DNA of 64,000 bases from Clostridium scatologenes (GCF_000968375.1 NZ_CP009933.1:3658001-3722000); one strand, 5' to 3'; counted from the stretch's first letter, positions 31,005 through 41,035 are shown. The notes: generated by a model not told the origin, from the letters alone. Program-made: numbers and translations.

Positions 31005-33335
31005 TCAAACCTCCTTAATATGCTCTGAAATTTTTAATGTCTGGATACCAGAAACACCCATCATAGTGCCAACGACAACGCAACTCGCAATTAGCAGAGG
31101 CGAAACAAAATATGCAAACCACGGATTTACTACAAACTGGAAGGTTGTTGCGCCAAAGGAAGAAATGATTGCCACACCAACAAGCTCTCCCAGTGTATGT
31201 GCCAGAATGGTTCCGATGATTACGCCCAATGCCAACACAGTGATTGAGCGCGTAAGGTACTGCTCCCGAATATCCGTACCAGTGAAGCCCATTGATTTCA
31301 GTATAGTAATAGGATAACGGTCTTTCACCACCAGCATTTTCATAAACAATACTGTGACCAGTAGTGTGATCAAAGCAGTTGCTCCAATAGCAACAATTGA
31401 AACCATTTTAAGGGCATCCCGTATAGAGCCAAGCATCTGTCTAATACTTTCGTCAATGCCAGTAACCTTGGCGAAGGAAAACTGTTTCCTATACTCTGAT
31501 ATTGCCGCATCTATATTCTGACGATCACGAAATTTGACTGCAATACCCACGCTCAAAACATCTCCGTTATTTGTATCAAAAATAGCTTGTGCCGTTCGAC
31601 CACCGTTGGTGATATCAGAGTAAATCCCACAAACCGTCAGATGTTTTTCCACACCATCAATAATTAAAACGATTTCATCCCCAACGGTTTTTTCAAGGTC
31701 TTTAGCATTGAGGACAGAGAGGGCAAGTTCTGATTCAGCTTGCGGGGCACGTCCATTAGAGTAAGTAATAGGAAATTTAGAATAGTCACCAAATGCCACT
31801 CGCAGCTTCTCTATTGTTCCATTATCTACTTTCCTATCTAACATCATGCTGGTAAACAAAGTATACTTTTCAACATTCTTATCCTTTTTCAACATATCAA
31901 CAACTTCCGCCGTCTTCTCCATAACGTCCTCCACCTGTGTTCGCATAACTCCAATATTAACATCGCAAATTCCCATGCCCATGTAGGTGATGAAGCTTTC
32001 TTTAGAAATAGTATTGCTAATATTTTGAGGCACAATCATAATAAACGATGAAATTACCAACACCATCAGCATAGTAACATACATCTTTTTCCGGGAAATA
32101 ACATCCTTGATTCCAAGAAAAATATTTTTAGAAAAGAGCCTATTATTACTAAGTTTAAATATTTTGACCGCTTTCGATTTTTCTTGAGGCGCACCCAATC
32201 GCACTGCTTGCGCCGCAGATATTTTACGGAAGCACTGCAACACGCTGTTCACATACAGCATGACAACCCCGCAGATTACCATAGCCCCCAAAAGTCCGCA
32301 GAGCAAGCCAGACAATGTGCTGCCGCTTTCTCCCATATAAAGGCGAATATTTTTCATAAAAAGCGTTTGGATCGGTAAGGAGGCCAGAAATCCCAGCACG
32401 CAAGCCGCACATGCTATAGCACCGTATTTCGCAAGATAGAGTTTTTTAATCTGAGATACCCTCATCCCAACAGCCTTCAATATGCCTATTTCCTTATAAT
32501 CCTCCTCGATTTTAGCCAGTAACGTAAAACGGATGCACAAAAATGCTACAATGATAACAAGTATGCCTATTAACACCAACACGGCAATCATAATCCCGTC
32601 TGTAATGCTATTTATCATCTTCACTTGAGTGTAAGTAATAGCAGGTGGACCGTTTGCCGGAAGCCCTGCATCCAGATATGCTGCCTCAAAAGCTGGGAAT
32701 GAAATTCCTTTTGCCAATCGGAATTCTATAAGGTGTTCTAACTTTCCAAACTCACGGACTCTTTCAAAATCATCTGGGCTCACAAGAAACCGCTTAGAGC
32801 TTACCATGGATGCATTCATAACAGAATCTCTCAAAAATCCCGCTACAGTAAAAGAAATACCATGTATTGTCACCCTATTGCCAAGTGCCACATTTCCTTC
32901 CTTCATGTAATAGATTGGAACATAGATTTCGCCGTTAGCAGGATGAATGACTTCACCATTTAAGTTAAGGAGAAAGTCGAATTTCTTACTTTGCACTGAA
33001 AGGCCGTTGTCCTGTACGCTTTTAGCAAGAGAATCCTTTCCAATGACAATATTCGCACCCTCAATGTTAAGAAACTCCAACACCTGATAATCTTCTACGC
33101 TGTTATTTGCAGCAGCAAAGCTTTGCAAGCGCTCCATATCTACGTTGCCTGTGTGCATCTGCATAAAATGAAGTGACTTTGCTGAAAGAAGCATATTGTC
33201 CATAGCGCTGAACAGGTTTACTATCAGCAATGCAGACAAAGAGGTCAGCATTGCGGCAACCAGTATAAATGCTGTAATCGTCGCAGTAATCAGCTTACTT
33301 TTACGTATATCATTTTTGATAATTTTTTGATACAT
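31005..33335 (-). CDS. ABC transporter permease with two FtsX domains
   Basis: 776 residues from ATG 33335, chosen because GGAGGG (33342-33347) gives 6-base spacing. TM1 is near residue 20, then an extracellular domain (45-240), three TMs near 255-370, then TM near 420, a second extracellular domain (450-640) and three final TMs (650-770). Both three-TM bundles look like FtsX modules. Such permeases pair with a BceS/VanS-like two-component system, as here, and often confer resistance to cell-wall-active peptides; no substrate is provable. Confidence 0.85.
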   Translation of the reverse strand: MYQKIIKNDIRKSKLITATITAFILVAAMLTSLSALLIVNLFSAMDNMLLSAKSLHFMQMHTGNVDMERLQSFAAANNSVEDYQVLEFLNIEGANIVIGKDSLAKSVQDNGLSVQSKKFDFLLNLNGEVIHPANGEIYVPIYYMKEGNVALGNRVTIHGISFTVAGFLRDSVMNASMVSSKRFLVSPDDFERVREFGKLEHLIEFRLAKGISFPAFEAAYLDAGLPANGPPAITYTQVKMINSITDGIMIAVLVLIGILVIIVAFLCIRFTLLAKIEEDYKEIGILKAVGMRVSQIKKLYLAKYGAIACAACVLGFLASLPIQTLFMKNIRLYMGESGSTLSGLLCGLLGAMVICGVVMLYVNSVLQCFRKISAAQAVRLGAPQEKSKAVKIFKLSNNRLFSKNIFLGIKDVISRKKMYVTMLMVLVISSFIMIVPQNISNTISKESFITYMGMGICDVNIGVMRTQVEDVMEKTAEVVDMLKKDKNVEKYTLFTSMMLDRKVDNGTIEKLRVAFGDYSKFPITYSNGRAPQAESELALSVLNAKDLEKTVGDEIVLIIDGVEKHLTVCGIYSDITNGGRTAQAIFDTNNGDVLSVGIAVKFRDRQNIDAAISEYRKQFSFAKVTGIDESIRQMLGSIRDALKMVSIVAIGATALITLLVTVLFMKMLVVKDRYPITILKSMGFTGTDIREQYLTRSITVLALGVIIGTILAHTLGELVGVAIISSFGATTFQFVVNPWFAYFVSPLLIASCVVVGTMMGVSGIQTLKISEHIKEV

Positions 33336-33361
33336 ATTCATCCCTCCGTCTTTCGGTATCA

Positions 33362-34480
33362 TTAGACTTTTGGAAAACTTAGGACAAACATTTTTGTATA
33401 AGGATATGGTACGTCTAATAACAAAACTTCCCCAAAATGCTGCTCCATCACCTTTTTAACAATGGCAAGTCCAAGTCCTGTTCCACTGCTGGTACTTCTT
33501 GAATCACTGCCAGATACAAAAGGCTCGAACAGATTCCCAGCGATTGCTCCAGGGATAGCCACTCCATTATCAGCAATTTGTATCTCAACACCATCGGTCT
33601 CATCCGTAATTCCCACAGACAATATACTGCCCAACGGATTATGGCGGATTGCGTTAGTCAACAGATTCCCAATGGCACGGTTGATTTCCAATGAATCCAC
33701 CATGTAGAATATAGGCTTGTCGGGCAACCGCAGCTCCAATTTCATCTGCCTGCTTTCCATTTCACCAAACAAAGTAGCACAAGACACACGAAGCAGCTCT
33801 ACAAGGTCAACCTTCGCAAAATTCATCTGGTATTGCGGTGTACCCAACTTTGAATAGGAAAGTAATTGGTCAATTAATTTGTTCATCTGTTCAGATTTCG
33901 TTTTAATTGCCATATAGTATTCCCTCTGTTTCTCTGGTTTCTCCACCATACCGCTTGCCAAAGCCCCAGCATATCCATAAATTGTTGTCATGGGAGTTTT
34001 CAAGTCATGGGCAATGTGCGAAAAAAGCTGCATTCTTTCATTTTCCATTGTCATTCGCTTTTCTTCGGAATCTTTCAGTTTTCGTGCCATAAAATTAAAA
34101 GCATCTCGCATTTCCTCAAATTCCGTTTCTGTTTCAAAGTCCAGTGTAGTGTCTAAATGACCAGCCGTAACCTCCTTGAAACCTTCTTGCATTTTCTCCA
34201 CAGGCTCCATGATTTTCTTGCTAATTCCGCGCCCAAAAAGGACAATACCTATAAAATACACCACAACTGTGATAAGATTCCAAAAAACTGAAAGTATAAT
34301 TTGAAGCTTTTTTGTCTCCTCAGCCAGAGGGGAAAATGCCAATTCCGAGAAGTTCATCCCATTATTTAATGTAAACAGACTAAATAAAAGCTCTAATATC
34401 AGAAGTGTCAATGCAATTCCTATGGTATAGCCTATGAAACTGCGCATGATAACTTTTTTGAAACTGTGTTTTTTCTTCAT
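33362..34480 (-). CDS. HAMP-containing sensor histidine kinase
   Basis: 372 residues. Two TMs (12-35 and about 66-88) flank a short extracellular loop of about 30 residues. HAMP is near 90-140, HisKA SHIAHDLKTPMTTIYGYAGA (His near 155), then HATPase N box RAIGNLLTNAIRHN (near 268), G1 DNGVAIPG and G2 GTGLGLAIVKKVME (near 335). The short sensor loop suggests that the adjacent ABC permease does the sensing. GGAGGTG precedes the ATG, which overlaps the regulator's stop by 4 bases. Confidence 0.9.
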   Translation of the reverse strand: MKKKHSFKKVIMRSFIGYTIGIALTLLILELLFSLFTLNNGMNFSELAFSPLAEETKKLQIILSVFWNLITVVVYFIGIVLFGRGISKKIMEPVEKMQEGFKEVTAGHLDTTLDFETETEFEEMRDAFNFMARKLKDSEEKRMTMENERMQLFSHIAHDLKTPMTTIYGYAGALASGMVEKPEKQREYYMAIKTKSEQMNKLIDQLLSYSKLGTPQYQMNFAKVDLVELLRVSCATLFGEMESRQMKLELRLPDKPIFYMVDSLEINRAIGNLLTNAIRHNPLGSILSVGITDETDGVEIQIADNGVAIPGAIAGNLFEPFVSGSDSRSTSSGTGLGLAIVKKVMEQHFGEVLLLDVPYPYTKMFVLSFPKV

Positions 34481-35163
34481 GTGCGCACCTCCAGACGATA
34501 TCCTAATCCACGAACGGTTCCAATGGATGCTTTACTATTTCCTGGAAGTTTACTTCGCAGCTTGCTAATAGCCACCATCACTGTATTGTCGTCCACAATG
34601 GCTGCCTCCTGCCATGCAGCTTCATAAATCTGCTGTTTGGTGTATACACGTCCAGGACTTTGCATAAATAACTTCATTATATTAAATTCCGTGGCAGTAA
34701 GAGGGATTATTCTACTTCCAAGTCTAAGAGTGCAAGCACAAACATCCATACACAATTCACCTGCTGTTAGTAAAACTGCTTGAGAGTCCACTGCACACCC
34801 GTCATAGCGGCGTAATTGAGCTTTGATTCTGGCAGTGACCTCTAATGGGTCAAAAGGCTTTGTCACATAATCGTCCGCACCAAGGTCAAGTCCCAATATT
34901 TTCTCATGATTTTCCGTTTTGGCACTCACGATAATAATAGGAATATTGCTATGTTCTCTCAAACTTTTCATAAGCTGATAACCGTTAAGCTCTGGCATCA
35001 TAATGTCAATAACAACCAAATCAATCCGTTCAGATGCTGCTTGTTTAAGCGCTTCCAATCCATTTTCAGCCTGTATAACACAAAATCCTTCCTTTTCTAT
35101 ATACAATCGTATAAGCTCACGAATTTCCTTCTCATCATCTACAATAAGAATATTTTTCTTCAT
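34477..35163 (-). CDS. OmpR-family response regulator
   Basis: 228 residues. The receiver starts NILIVDDEKEIRELI, phospho-Asp in VVIDIMMPELNG (near 53), Lys in DYVTKPF (near 102). The winged-helix domain (130-228) has LTATEFNIMKLFMQSPGRVY and SKLRSKL ... GTVRGLGYRL. GGAGGGGG precedes the ATG. It leads the four-gene operon RR-HK-permease-ATPase, whose base composition is clearly richer in G and C than the surroundings, suggesting recent transfer as a block. Confidence 0.9.
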   Translation of the reverse strand: MKKNILIVDDEKEIRELIRLYIEKEGFCVIQAENGLEALKQAASERIDLVVIDIMMPELNGYQLMKSLREHSNIPIIIVSAKTENHEKILGLDLGADDYVTKPFDPLEVTARIKAQLRRYDGCAVDSQAVLLTAGELCMDVCACTLRLGSRIIPLTATEFNIMKLFMQSPGRVYTKQQIYEAAWQEAAIVDDNTVMVAISKLRSKLPGNSKASIGTVRGLGYRLEVRT

Positions 35164-35309
35164 GATTCCCCCTCCTATTCTTGCTCCTCATAACTTGGAG
35201 CTGTAAGTTCATTATAATTACCATACCTTTCAGTTAAACATGGTCAACCTTAACATTATCTTAAGATTTCTCCTACAATAGGACTATTAATGCTGATTAA
35301 TATAAAACA

Positions 35310-35331
35310 GCAGGGCTTTATAAATCCCTGC
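35310..35331. terminator. GCAGGG hairpin upstream of the RR operon
   Basis: GCAGGG-CTTTATAAAT-CCCTGC followed by TTCTTCT on the plus strand and TGTTTTATATT on the minus strand. It lies in the 468-base gap 35164-35631. Apart from this and the next hairpin I see nothing there. Confidence 0.45.
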
Positions 35332-35526
35332 TTCTTCTGTAATCACATTTGTGGATGCATTGTCAAACCTCTTTAATACAAAGCTGTCCAGTATTTACCT
35401 ATTAGATTAATATAATTATATTTTAATTTACTTAAAGGGTCAACGAAAGATTTAATGCCTAATTAGCGCTGTTTCATGAATTTATTATTTTCTACCATAA
35501 TATTCCTAAATCCTCCATAAAAAAAG

Positions 35527-35553
35527 AGCTAAGATTTTACTCTCAGCTCTGGT
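35527..35553 (-). terminator. terminator of the PadR operon
   Basis: On the minus strand AGAGCT-GAGAGTAAAATCTT-AGCTCT, then TTTTTTT. It lies about 80 bases beyond the stop at 35632. A closely similar hairpin at 36812-36841 ends rlmD. Confidence 0.65.
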
Positions 35554-35631
35554 TTTTGTTTAATCTTTAGTTCTTCTATTTTTTAGCCAACACCTGTCCT
35601 TGCTGAATACTCTCTCATTGTTAACTAACTT

Positions 35632-36324
35632 CTATTCCCTATTGTAAACTCTTTTATATATTTCTATTCCTCCAATTATAATAAATATAGATAGTATAAC
35701 ATACAGGTTTTTATAGAAAATAAAATTATAATTTAAAATTTCTGAACCAAGCATTTTAATAACTAGAAATCTGACAAGAAATAAACCTACTATAACAATA
35801 AAAAAAGGATTGCTTTTATTTATATTATTAATTTTGAAGTTAATCTTTTCACTTATAGGAATATATACTTTCTCATAACTTTTATTTTTAAAAAACGGAA
35901 GAATAAATAAAGAAACCGCACTTCCAAGTATAAACTGGTCTACTGTAATACTCGCTGGAAGAGAATAGTTCTTAATTAAATTCCCTAATACCATCATCAT
36001 TAAAATTAACATAAGGGATACCATATATTTTTGTATGTAATTAAATACTTTATAAATTATATTTCTACTATTGTTAAACTCCTGAATAATTGATTCGCAA
36101 AATGCCTCATAATCCTTACCGATGAATATATCAATAGATTTATCCTCTGCTTGTGCTTGTAACATCATATCCATAATTTGTTGTAAAACTTCTTCTTTTT
36201 CATTTTGAGTTAAATTACTATCTTTAATATAAGAAGTTATATTTCTATACAAACATAAATTTTTCTCATTGAATTTTTTTTGCTCTCTTATTCTAATTTT
36301 TCTTAATTTCATTCCAGAAAACAT
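35632..36324 (-). CDS. membrane protein with N-terminal DUF1700/DUF1129-like helical domain
   Basis: 230 residues. Residues 1-95 are charged and helical (LTQNEKEEVLQQIMDMMLQA ... IFIGKDYEAFCESII), the pattern seen in PadR-linked membrane proteins of the DUF1048/DUF1129/DUF1700 group. Four TMs follow (about 103-125, 132-150, 172-192, 203-222). GGAGGGATAG precedes the ATG. It lies 3 bases after the PadR gene, so it is surely co-transcribed. Such proteins are thought to sense or respond to envelope stress; function here is unknown. Confidence 0.65.
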   Translation of the reverse strand: MFSGMKLRKIRIREQKKFNEKNLCLYRNITSYIKDSNLTQNEKEEVLQQIMDMMLQAQAEDKSIDIFIGKDYEAFCESIIQEFNNSRNIIYKVFNYIQKYMVSLMLILMMMVLGNLIKNYSLPASITVDQFILGSAVSLFILPFFKNKSYEKVYIPISEKINFKINNINKSNPFFIVIVGLFLVRFLVIKMLGSEILNYNFIFYKNLYVILSIFIIIGGIEIYKRVYNRE

Positions 36325-36327
36325 TAT

Positions 36328-36648
36328 CTATCCCTCCAATACATTATCAATATTTTTCTTTATTTTATCCCAAGATAATATGAAGTCTTTTAATTCTACA
36401 ACACCTTCCTCTGTGAGATAATAATACTTTCTCATTGGTCCTAAAGATGATTTTTTCATAATAGAGTATAATAGTTTTTTCTTTTCTAATCTTATAAGTA
36501 TAGGATATACACTACTCTCCGAAATAGCTTCAAAGCCATAATCTATTAACCTTTCACATATCTCATAACCATATGTCTCCTCTTTATTTACTATTTTAAG
36601 AATACATCCTTCGAGTAGTCCTTTTAATATTTGAGTATCATTAGCCAC
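36328..36648 (-). CDS. PadR-family regulator
   Basis: 106 residues from GTG 36648 (AGGTG upstream). Winged helix: LLEGCILKIVNKEETYGYEI and SESSVYPILIRLEKKKLLYS, wing LGPMRKYYYLTEEG. It is the short PadR subclass without the Vir-type C-terminal domain. It heads a two-gene operon with the membrane protein. The TTACGTAATA / TATTACATAA-like inverted repeats at 36665-36712 just upstream are a probable operator. Confidence 0.85.
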   Translation of the reverse strand: MANDTQILKGLLEGCILKIVNKEETYGYEICERLIDYGFEAISESSVYPILIRLEKKKLLYSIMKKSSLGPMRKYYYLTEEGVVELKDFILSWDKIKKNIDNVLEG

Positions 36649-36811
36649 TAAATCACCTACTTTGTATTACGTAATAGTTGTTAATTACATAATATATCTA
36701 CTACTACGTATTGTCAAGTAGTATTTATCCCCTCGCTACCATTGATAATACCCCAATTCCTTTATATGAAACTCCACCTGAGTCTAATAATCACTTGATT
36801 TCACACATAAA

Positions 36812-36841
36812 AAAAGAGCCAAGTTTTTGCTCTCAGCCCTG
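36812..36841 (-). terminator. terminator of rlmD
   Basis: On the minus strand AGGGCT-GAGAGCAAAAACTT-GGCTCT (G-U pairs allowed) followed by TTTTTTT. It is 90 bases beyond the rlmD stop and resembles the hairpin at 35527-35553 along its whole length. Confidence 0.55.
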
Positions 36842-36930
36842 GTTTTTTATTTAATTTTTAATTTGTGCATAGTTCTGCTACCACTTTAGCGGATTCGTTA
36901 GATTTATCATGGTTTAGTTGCTTACTACCT

Positions 36931-38283
36931 TTACTTACTTAGCTTAACCACAGTTTCAACATGCGGTGTATGTGGAAACATATCCATAATCTTAACCTTC
37001 TCAACCTTGTAACCAGCCTCTATAAGACCCTTTAAATCCGTAACCAAGGTTTTAGGATTACAGGATACATAAACTATATCAGGAGCATTAAACTTTATAA
37101 CATAATCTAAAGCTACTGGATGAACTCCTGGTCTTGGTGGGTCTAATATTATAACATCTGGTTTTTCAGTTACAGTTTTTATAACCTTAGCCACATCACC
37201 TGCTATAAATTCACAGTTGTTCAAATCATTTAATTTAGAATTTTCATTTGCAGCTTTAACAGCTTCTTCTATAAGTTCAATACCTAGAACCTTTTTAGCA
37301 TTAGGTGCCACTATTTGGCCAATGGTGCCAGTACCACAATAAAGGTCAAAGACCACCTTTGAAGAAGCATCTCCTAAAAATTCTTTAACTATACTGTATA
37401 ACTTTTCTGCACCCTTTGAATTAGTTTGAAAAAAGGACTCTGGAGCTATTTTAAATTTAAGGCCCATAAGTTCCTCAATTATATAATCTCTACCATAAAG
37501 TACTTTTACCTCATCTGCCTGAACCACATCTGAAAAACTGTCATTTATAGTATGTAGAATTCCTTTCAACTCTCCATCATAATTTAAATTTAAAAGACTT
37601 TCTTTAAATTCTTCTAAATTAAAGTCTATCTGTGATGTTGTTACTAGATTTACTAATATTTCACCCGTATTTTTACCTTTTCTTATTACTAAGTTTCTTA
37701 GGTATCCTTCTCTTTTCATAACTCTATAATAAGGAAATGGATTTTTTCTAAAATAATTTACTGTGAAATCCAAAATTTTTCTAAAATCTTCATCCACTAT
37801 TTTGCAGTTATCCACATTAACTATTCCAAAACTTTTTCCTTTTATATGCATTCCAAGGGTTAATTCTCCGCCCTTTTCTTCATCTCCAAAGGTGAATTCC
37901 ATCTTATTTCTATACTCAAATTCTTCAGGACTTGTTTCTATTCCTAAAAATTCATAATTCTCAATACCTGCATTATGAAAAAGGTCTAATACTTGCTTAT
38001 GCTTTAATTCAAGCTGTTTTTCATAAGGCAGAAATTGAGTTGTACATCCACCACATAAATTAAAATGAGGACATGATGGCTCCACTGCATAATTTACATT
38101 TTCTATTACTTCTAATAATTTTGCTTCTGCTGTATCTTTTCTTTTCTTAGTAATTCTAGCTAGTACCTTCTGTCCTGGAATTCCATTCTTAATAAGTACC
38201 TTTGTGCCATCCTGAACTGCTACTCCAGTGCCAGGAAATTGAGTTTCTTCTATGTAAAATTCGTATTCCTTGCCCTTTTTCAA
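36931..38283 (-). CDS. rlmD: 23S rRNA (uracil-C5) methyltransferase, RlmD/RumA type
   Basis: 450 residues from TTG 38283 (GGAAAG upstream). The N-terminal TRAM domain (1-60) includes GTGVAVQDGTKVLIKNGIPG. The [4Fe-4S] cluster Cys residues are in CPHFNLCGGC (near 70). The SAM-binding site is VFDLYCGTGTIGQIV (near 310), with DPPRPGVHP (near 385) and catalytic Cys in YVSCNPKTLVTDL (near 412). It methylates U1939 or a related uridine of 23S rRNA; Firmicutes have RlmCD-type paralogs, so the exact position is uncertain. It lies 3 bases downstream of the RDD-type gene. Confidence 0.85.
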   Translation of the reverse strand: MKKGKEYEFYIEETQFPGTGVAVQDGTKVLIKNGIPGQKVLARITKKRKDTAEAKLLEVIENVNYAVEPSCPHFNLCGGCTTQFLPYEKQLELKHKQVLDLFHNAGIENYEFLGIETSPEEFEYRNKMEFTFGDEEKGGELTLGMHIKGKSFGIVNVDNCKIVDEDFRKILDFTVNYFRKNPFPYYRVMKREGYLRNLVIRKGKNTGEILVNLVTTSQIDFNLEEFKESLLNLNYDGELKGILHTINDSFSDVVQADEVKVLYGRDYIIEELMGLKFKIAPESFFQTNSKGAEKLYSIVKEFLGDASSKVVFDLYCGTGTIGQIVAPNAKKVLGIELIEEAVKAANENSKLNDLNNCEFIAGDVAKVIKTVTEKPDVIILDPPRPGVHPVALDYVIKFNAPDIVYVSCNPKTLVTDLKGLIEAGYKVEKVKIMDMFPHTPHVETVVKLSK

Positions 38284-38286
38284 TTC

Positions 38287-38834
38287 TTATTCTTTCCTTT
38301 CTTGAACTTCCTTTTTACTTAATTTCTGTCCTAAAGTTTCTTTTACTTTTGTATTTTCCATTATCACTGGATATAAAATCAATAATACTATCATAAATAT
38401 TATGAAAAATCCTTTGTAATCTACAATATAATATCCAAATATAAGTCTTAATATAAGATCCAGCAAACCTACACCTGCAATTGAAACAACTCCTACTACT
38501 ACTGTGTCTACAACACTTGCTTTTAAAGAATTACAACTGAATTTTGTATGAGGTTTTTCAACTTCATTTACTGCAATACTCTTATCTTCAGCAACAACCA
38601 CATCTGTTTCTTCTGATTTATATGCTAATGCTTTAGCTTCTTCTAGTACTTTAGCTTCTTCTGCTAATTTTGCTTCTTCTGCCGCTTTAGCTGCTGCCAA
38701 TTTTGCTTCTTCTTGTGCTATTAATTTTTTTGTTCTTCTTTGTTTTTATTTTTAAGCTCTTCTAAAAATTGTTTTTTCGCTTCTACTTCATCTATCAACA
38801 TTTCTTCTTTAATCTCTTCTTTATTCTCATCCAT
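38287..38834 (-). pseudogene. RDD-family membrane protein, frameshifted at a poly-A run
   Basis: ATG 38834 (GGAGGAAT upstream) reads MDENKEEIKEEMLIDEVEAK ... EEQKN, then stops after a 7-A run (plus-strand T7, 38725-38731). One more A would give EEQKKLIAQEEAKLAAAKAA and join the frame that runs to the stop at 38287, 182 residues in all. The N-terminal half is an Ala/Glu/Lys helix. The C-terminal half has two TMs and ends KVKETLGQKLSK, as in RDD domains. It may be a slippage-regulated, broken or misread gene. It lies directly upstream of rlmD and could affect its translation. Confidence 0.7.
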
Positions 38835-38974
38835 TTTTTTATTCCTCCTAAAAAATTCTGTTTCTGTAACAAGTATATTATGCTATACTATTCTCTTTAT
38901 GTAAATAGCTATTTTGGTAAATGAAAAATATGTAGCTTAACATTTTTATTTTTATTTAATAAAATTCCAAAATA

Positions 38975-39003
38975 TTTACACATTAATAATAAAGTCTTAT
39001 AAT
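38975..39003 (+). promoter_or_regulatory. promoter of the LTA-synthase-like gene
   Basis: TTTACA (38975-38980), 17 bases, TATAAT (38998-39003). The start would be near 39010, leaving an untranslated leader of about 170 bases before ATG 39182. I see no riboswitch fold in that leader. Confidence 0.6.
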
Positions 39004-39181
39004 AGCATTTGTAAATAAATTTAAGCTCCTTTTAATTATAATACAATTTTGTCTAAATGAAACTCTATTTATAACTATTAAATTTTTTGAAACAATTTGT
39101 TAATATATTATTTTAAAATTATACACATATTAGTTCTATAATCATTCATAATGTGTTTTTTGATGTTTCGGAGGAAATGAG

Positions 39182-41035
39182 ATGGAAAAAGTAAAAGTAC
39201 TTATTAGTACATATATAGATGTAATATTATTTATAATTTTGGTATGTGCAAAATCACTCATATATGGAAGACAGTTGGAATCTGGATACTTTTCATATAC
39301 TTCATTACTTTACCCAATATTCGCCTCTGTTATAATCCTTGTATCATTTTCTTTAATTTTAAACAGTAAAGCTCGTACTAGATTTCTATACATATGCAAT
39401 TTAGTCATAACTATTTTTTTTATAAGTGATTTAAATTATTTTAGATATTTTAAAGATGTAATATCAATACCTGTGCTTATAAATGGTTTTCAACTTGGCG
39501 CAGTAAAATCCAGCGTAAGTAGCATTGTAAAATTCACTGACTTTTTTTATGCTTTAGATCTCATATTTATACCTATAATAATTAATAAATATAAATCTGA
39601 AAAAGCTGAAATTACAAGTAAACTTTCAAAAATATTAATTTTTTCAGTATTATTAATTATAGGCATAATTGTAGATACACATAACTTTTATTTTCTCTCA
39701 AAAGATCAACCAAAACTTTTAACTACCATGTACAACAAAGTATATATAACAAAAAAATTAGGAAGTATTAATTATCACTATTTAGATTTTTATAATTTTG
39801 TTTCCTTTAATATAAGCCGAAAATCTCCTGTATCTAAATCAGAAAAAACAGATATACAAACTTTTTTTCAAAATAACTCTTCCAATAACAATAATTTAAA
39901 TGGAACTGCAAAAGGCAAAAATCTAATCATGATTCAAGTTGAAGCACTTCAGGAATTTGTTATTAACTCCAAAATAGATGGAAAAGAAATCACTCCAAAT
40001 TTAAACAAATGGATAAAACGAAGTGAATACTTCAATAATTTTTATTATCAAATATCTGCTGGAGGAACCTCTGATGCTGAATTTATGACTAACAACTCCT
40101 TATACCCAGCTTCATCTGGTGCTGCATATTTTTTGTACTGCGGCAATGAATTTAATGCTATGCCTAAAAGTTTTAAAGACTCTGGTTATAATACAGCTGC
40201 ATTTCATGGATTCAGAGAAAGCTTTTGGAATAGAAATGTAGTATATAGAAAATTTGGGTTTGATAATTTCTATGGTGAAAAAAGCTATAATATTGATGAA
40301 AATGTTGGATTAGGTTTAAGCGACAAATCTTTTCTAAATCAATCTATAGATAAACTGGAAAAAATGAATAAACCATACTATTCATTTTTAATAACCTTAA
40401 GCAGTCATTTTCCTTATGATGATGTTGATAATTATGGTAACTTTAATGTAGGATCTTTTGAAGGCTCTTTTTTAGGAAATTATTTAAAATCCATACATTA
40501 TACAGATGAACAATTAGGAATGTTCTTTGATAAATTAGAAGAAAAAGGAATTCTAAAAGATTCTGTTGTAGTACTATATGGTGACCACTATGCCATACCT
40601 AAGGATCATGAACAAGAACTAAGTAAATTCTTAGGTAAAAGTTCTCTATCTGATATAGAGTGGTTAAAACTTCAAAAGGTTCCAATGATGATTCATTTTC
40701 CTGATGAATCTACTAAGGGAGTAAACACTATATATAGTGGTCAAATGGATATATATCCTACAATGGCTAACCTTTTTAGCTTATCTGATAAAAGTTTTAT
40801 GGGAAAAGATCTTTTTAATTCTTCACAAGGAAATATTATATTTAGGGATGGTTCTTTTATATATAATAACTATTATTACGTTAGCCAAAAAAATTCTTAC
40901 TATAATATGTCTACAAATCAACAAATTAATGAAACTGATTCTCTAAAAAAGAAGAAAGAAGATGTATTAAATCAGCTCCAATATTCAGATGAAATATTAA
41001 AACATAATTTGCTAAAAAAATTTAAATCAAACTAA
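39182..41035 (+). CDS. LTA-synthase-family sulfatase-like membrane protein
   Basis: 617 residues with GGAGG 7 bases before the ATG. Five N-terminal TMs (about 8-175), a linker, then an extracellular sulfatase fold (240-590). The metal/nucleophile residues are in IMIQVEALQEF-like MIQVEALQ (near 255), GGTSDAEFMTNNSLYP (catalytic Thr near 295) and YGDHYAIP (near 466). This is the lipoteichoic acid synthase family (phosphoglycerol transferase). It lacks ancestral LtaS length (about 640) by little. Clostridia carry several paralogs, so polymer specificity is open. Its stop touches the convergent PAP2 gene. Confidence 0.8.
   Translation: MEKVKVLISTYIDVILFIILVCAKSLIYGRQLESGYFSYTSLLYPIFASVIILVSFSLILNSKARTRFLYICNLVITIFFISDLNYFRYFKDVISIPVLINGFQLGAVKSSVSSIVKFTDFFYALDLIFIPIIINKYKSEKAEITSKLSKILIFSVLLIIGIIVDTHNFYFLSKDQPKLLTTMYNKVYITKKLGSINYHYLDFYNFVSFNISRKSPVSKSEKTDIQTFFQNNSSNNNNLNGTAKGKNLIMIQVEALQEFVINSKIDGKEITPNLNKWIKRSEYFNNFYYQISAGGTSDAEFMTNNSLYPASSGAAYFLYCGNEFNAMPKSFKDSGYNTAAFHGFRESFWNRNVVYRKFGFDNFYGEKSYNIDENVGLGLSDKSFLNQSIDKLEKMNKPYYSFLITLSSHFPYDDVDNYGNFNVGSFEGSFLGNYLKSIHYTDEQLGMFFDKLEEKGILKDSVVVLYGDHYAIPKDHEQELSKFLGKSSLSDIEWLKLQKVPMMIHFPDESTKGVNTIYSGQMDIYPTMANLFSLSDKSFMGKDLFNSSQGNIIFRDGSFIYNNYYYVSQKNSYYNMSTNQQINETDSLKKKKEDVLNQLQYSDEILKHNLLKKFKSN

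Noticed and set aside
33341..33362. Permease start at ATG 33362 overlapping the kinase stop
   Set aside because: There is no ribosome site upstream of it. GGAGGG at 33342-33347 points to ATG 33335.
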